Assembly: GCF_007923355.1 (NCBI RefSeq)
Contig: NZ_VOGO01000001.1
Coordinates: 682,001 to 746,000, forward strand
DNA: 64,000 nt
Direction of reading: 5' to 3'
From: Falsiphaeobacter marinintestinus
GTDB lineage: Bacteria > Pseudomonadota > Alphaproteobacteria > Rhodobacterales > Rhodobacteraceae
Positions 63,281 through 64,000 of the stretch are shown here, one piece after another. Position 1 is the first letter of the stretch. Every line of letters starts with the position of its first letter. Position numbers and translations under genes: made by a program. The notes beneath the pieces were generated by a model. It saw only the letters and a list, made by a program, of their open reading frames with translations, did no database searches and was not told the DNA's origin.

Positions 63281-64000
63281 ATGTCATCAGATCAATTCCG
63301 CCCCCTCGACACCGCGCTTCCCCGTGACGAGGCGTTGTCGCTTTTGCGCAAGGCGACGGCCGGAGCAGATGACGGTGAACTGTTTGTAGAACGCCGGAAA
63401 TCCGAAGCGCTTGTGTTTGATGATGGCCGTTTGCGCACGGCCAGTTACGACGCGTCAGAAGGGTTTGGCCTGCGCGCGGTTCGGGGCGAAGTCGCCGGGT
63501 ATGCGCATTCAACAGACTTGTCGATTCCCGCATTGTCCCGGGCCGCCGAAACCGCCCGGTTGGCCGTTGGCGATGGTGGCGGCACGCTCGCCGATGCTCC
63601 GCAGCCGACCAACCGCCACCTGTATTCTGATCAGGACCCGATCGACGGGGTGACTTTCCCGGTTAAAATAGAAACCCTGCGTGACATCGATGCCTTTGCT
63701 CGCGATCTGGATCCCCGCGTTGTACAGGTGTCGGCAACAATCGCCGCTTCGCTGCAAGAGGTCGAAATCCTGCGCCCCGATGGCATTCAGGTGCGCGATG
63801 TGCGCCCGATGACGCGGGTCAATGTCTCGGTCATTGTTGAACAGAACGGTCGCCGCGAAACCGGCACCGCCGGTGGTGGTGGGCGCGTCGGCCTTGATGG
63901 GTTGATTGATCCGGCCGACTGGCAAGCCAAGGCGCGCGAAGCGCTGCGGATCGCGATGGTCAACCTTGATGCGGTCCCTGCCCCGGCGGGCATCATGGAA
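63281..64000 (+). CDS. tldD: TldD metalloprotease, 5' part (runs off window)
   Basis: The first 240 codons of a TldD/PmbA-family protein (LFVERRKSEALVFDDGRLRT, EGFGLRAVRGEVAGYAHSTDL, EILRPDGIQVRDVRPMTRVNVSVI). The family member forms a heterodimeric protease with TldE acting on peptides and antitoxins. The zinc motif (HExxxH) lies beyond the right edge. It is divergent from ctaC. The product is incomplete only because the window ends. Confidence 0.9.
   Translation, partial: MSSDQFRPLDTALPRDEALSLLRKATAGADDGELFVERRKSEALVFDDGRLRTASYDASEGFGLRAVRGEVAGYAHSTDLSIPALSRAAETARLAVGDGGGTLADAPQPTNRHLYSDQDPIDGVTFPVKIETLRDIDAFARDLDPRVVQVSATIAASLQEVEILRPDGIQVRDVRPMTRVNVSVIVEQNGRRETGTAGGGGRVGLDGLIDPADWQAKAREALRIAMVNLDAVPAPAGIME

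Overview
The window is chromosomal DNA of a GC-rich alphaproteobacterium, most likely a marine Rhodobacteraceae (Roseobacter-type) species. This is suggested by the cox cluster order (ctaC, ctaB, small membrane protein, ctaG, ctaE, SURF1, threonine synthase, M16 peptidase), the ptsP-lysC pair, the zwf-edd-eda Entner-Doudoroff operon and a typical C/G-rich intergenic repeat. Gene density is high and many neighbours overlap by 4 bp (ATGA/GTGA). No rRNA, tRNA, CRISPR array or intact insertion sequence was seen.

Region 1 (1-2.4 kb): a left-edge stretch with a perfect 24-bp inverted repeat, then metG and a small lipoprotein. Region 2 (2.5-22.9 kb) is the most distinctive part, an island for PQQ- and lanthanide-type alcohol oxidation. 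It holds pqqABCDE; a divergent operon of a small membrane protein, an AhpD-like protein, an ECF41-type sigma factor, a NosR/NirI-like flavo-iron-sulfur membrane protein and an ApbE flavin transferase; a XoxJ-like periplasmic protein; a PedF-type cytochrome c; a PQQ-associated substrate-binding protein and beta-propeller; a Sel1 protein; a second cytochrome c; a quinoprotein alcohol dehydrogenase with the Asp-Tyr-Asp lanthanide signature; and a NarL-type response regulator, FIST-domain sensor and PAS hybrid histidine kinase. Two regulatory signals tie the island together: a perfect ECF41-type promoter in front of the sigma factor's own operon, and a TACGAC element 63-106 bp upstream of six start codons, always in the direction of transcription.

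Region 3 (22.9-27.6 kb): class III aminotransferase, FAD-linked 2-hydroxyacid oxidase, a DenD-like sugar-acid dehydrogenase and a hydroxypyruvate-isomerase-like protein. Region 4 (27.7-33.8 kb): protocatechuate 4,5-cleavage genes in divergent operons (ligA-ligB-ligC and ligI-ligA2-ligB2), controlled by an unusual LysR regulator with two tandem DNA-binding domains. Region 5 (33.8-39.7 kb): DUF4202, a CbiX-type chelatase, and eda/edd/zwf with a LacI-type operator. Region 6 (39.7-50.5 kb): ptsP, lysC, small housekeeping genes, a SulP transporter, a decayed pentapeptide-repeat gene and mtnP.

Region 7 (50.5-52.7 kb) is more AT-rich and accessory. It encodes an exported protein preceded by a 36-residue Cys-rich secreted peptide, a LysE exporter, an orphan ribbon-helix-helix protein and another possible small ORF. 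Region 8 (52.7-64 kb): apt, a D-2-hydroxyacid dehydrogenase, an exported metallo-beta-lactamase-fold protein, then the reverse-strand thrC/cox cluster, an FNR-type box, and the start of tldD running off the right edge.

Functionally, electrons from alcohols oxidised in the periplasm by the quinoprotein would pass through the cytochromes c to the aa3 oxidase encoded at the far end. Aromatic ring cleavage and the Entner-Doudoroff pathway feed central metabolism. All functional calls come from reading protein motifs and family resemblance; no database search was run.
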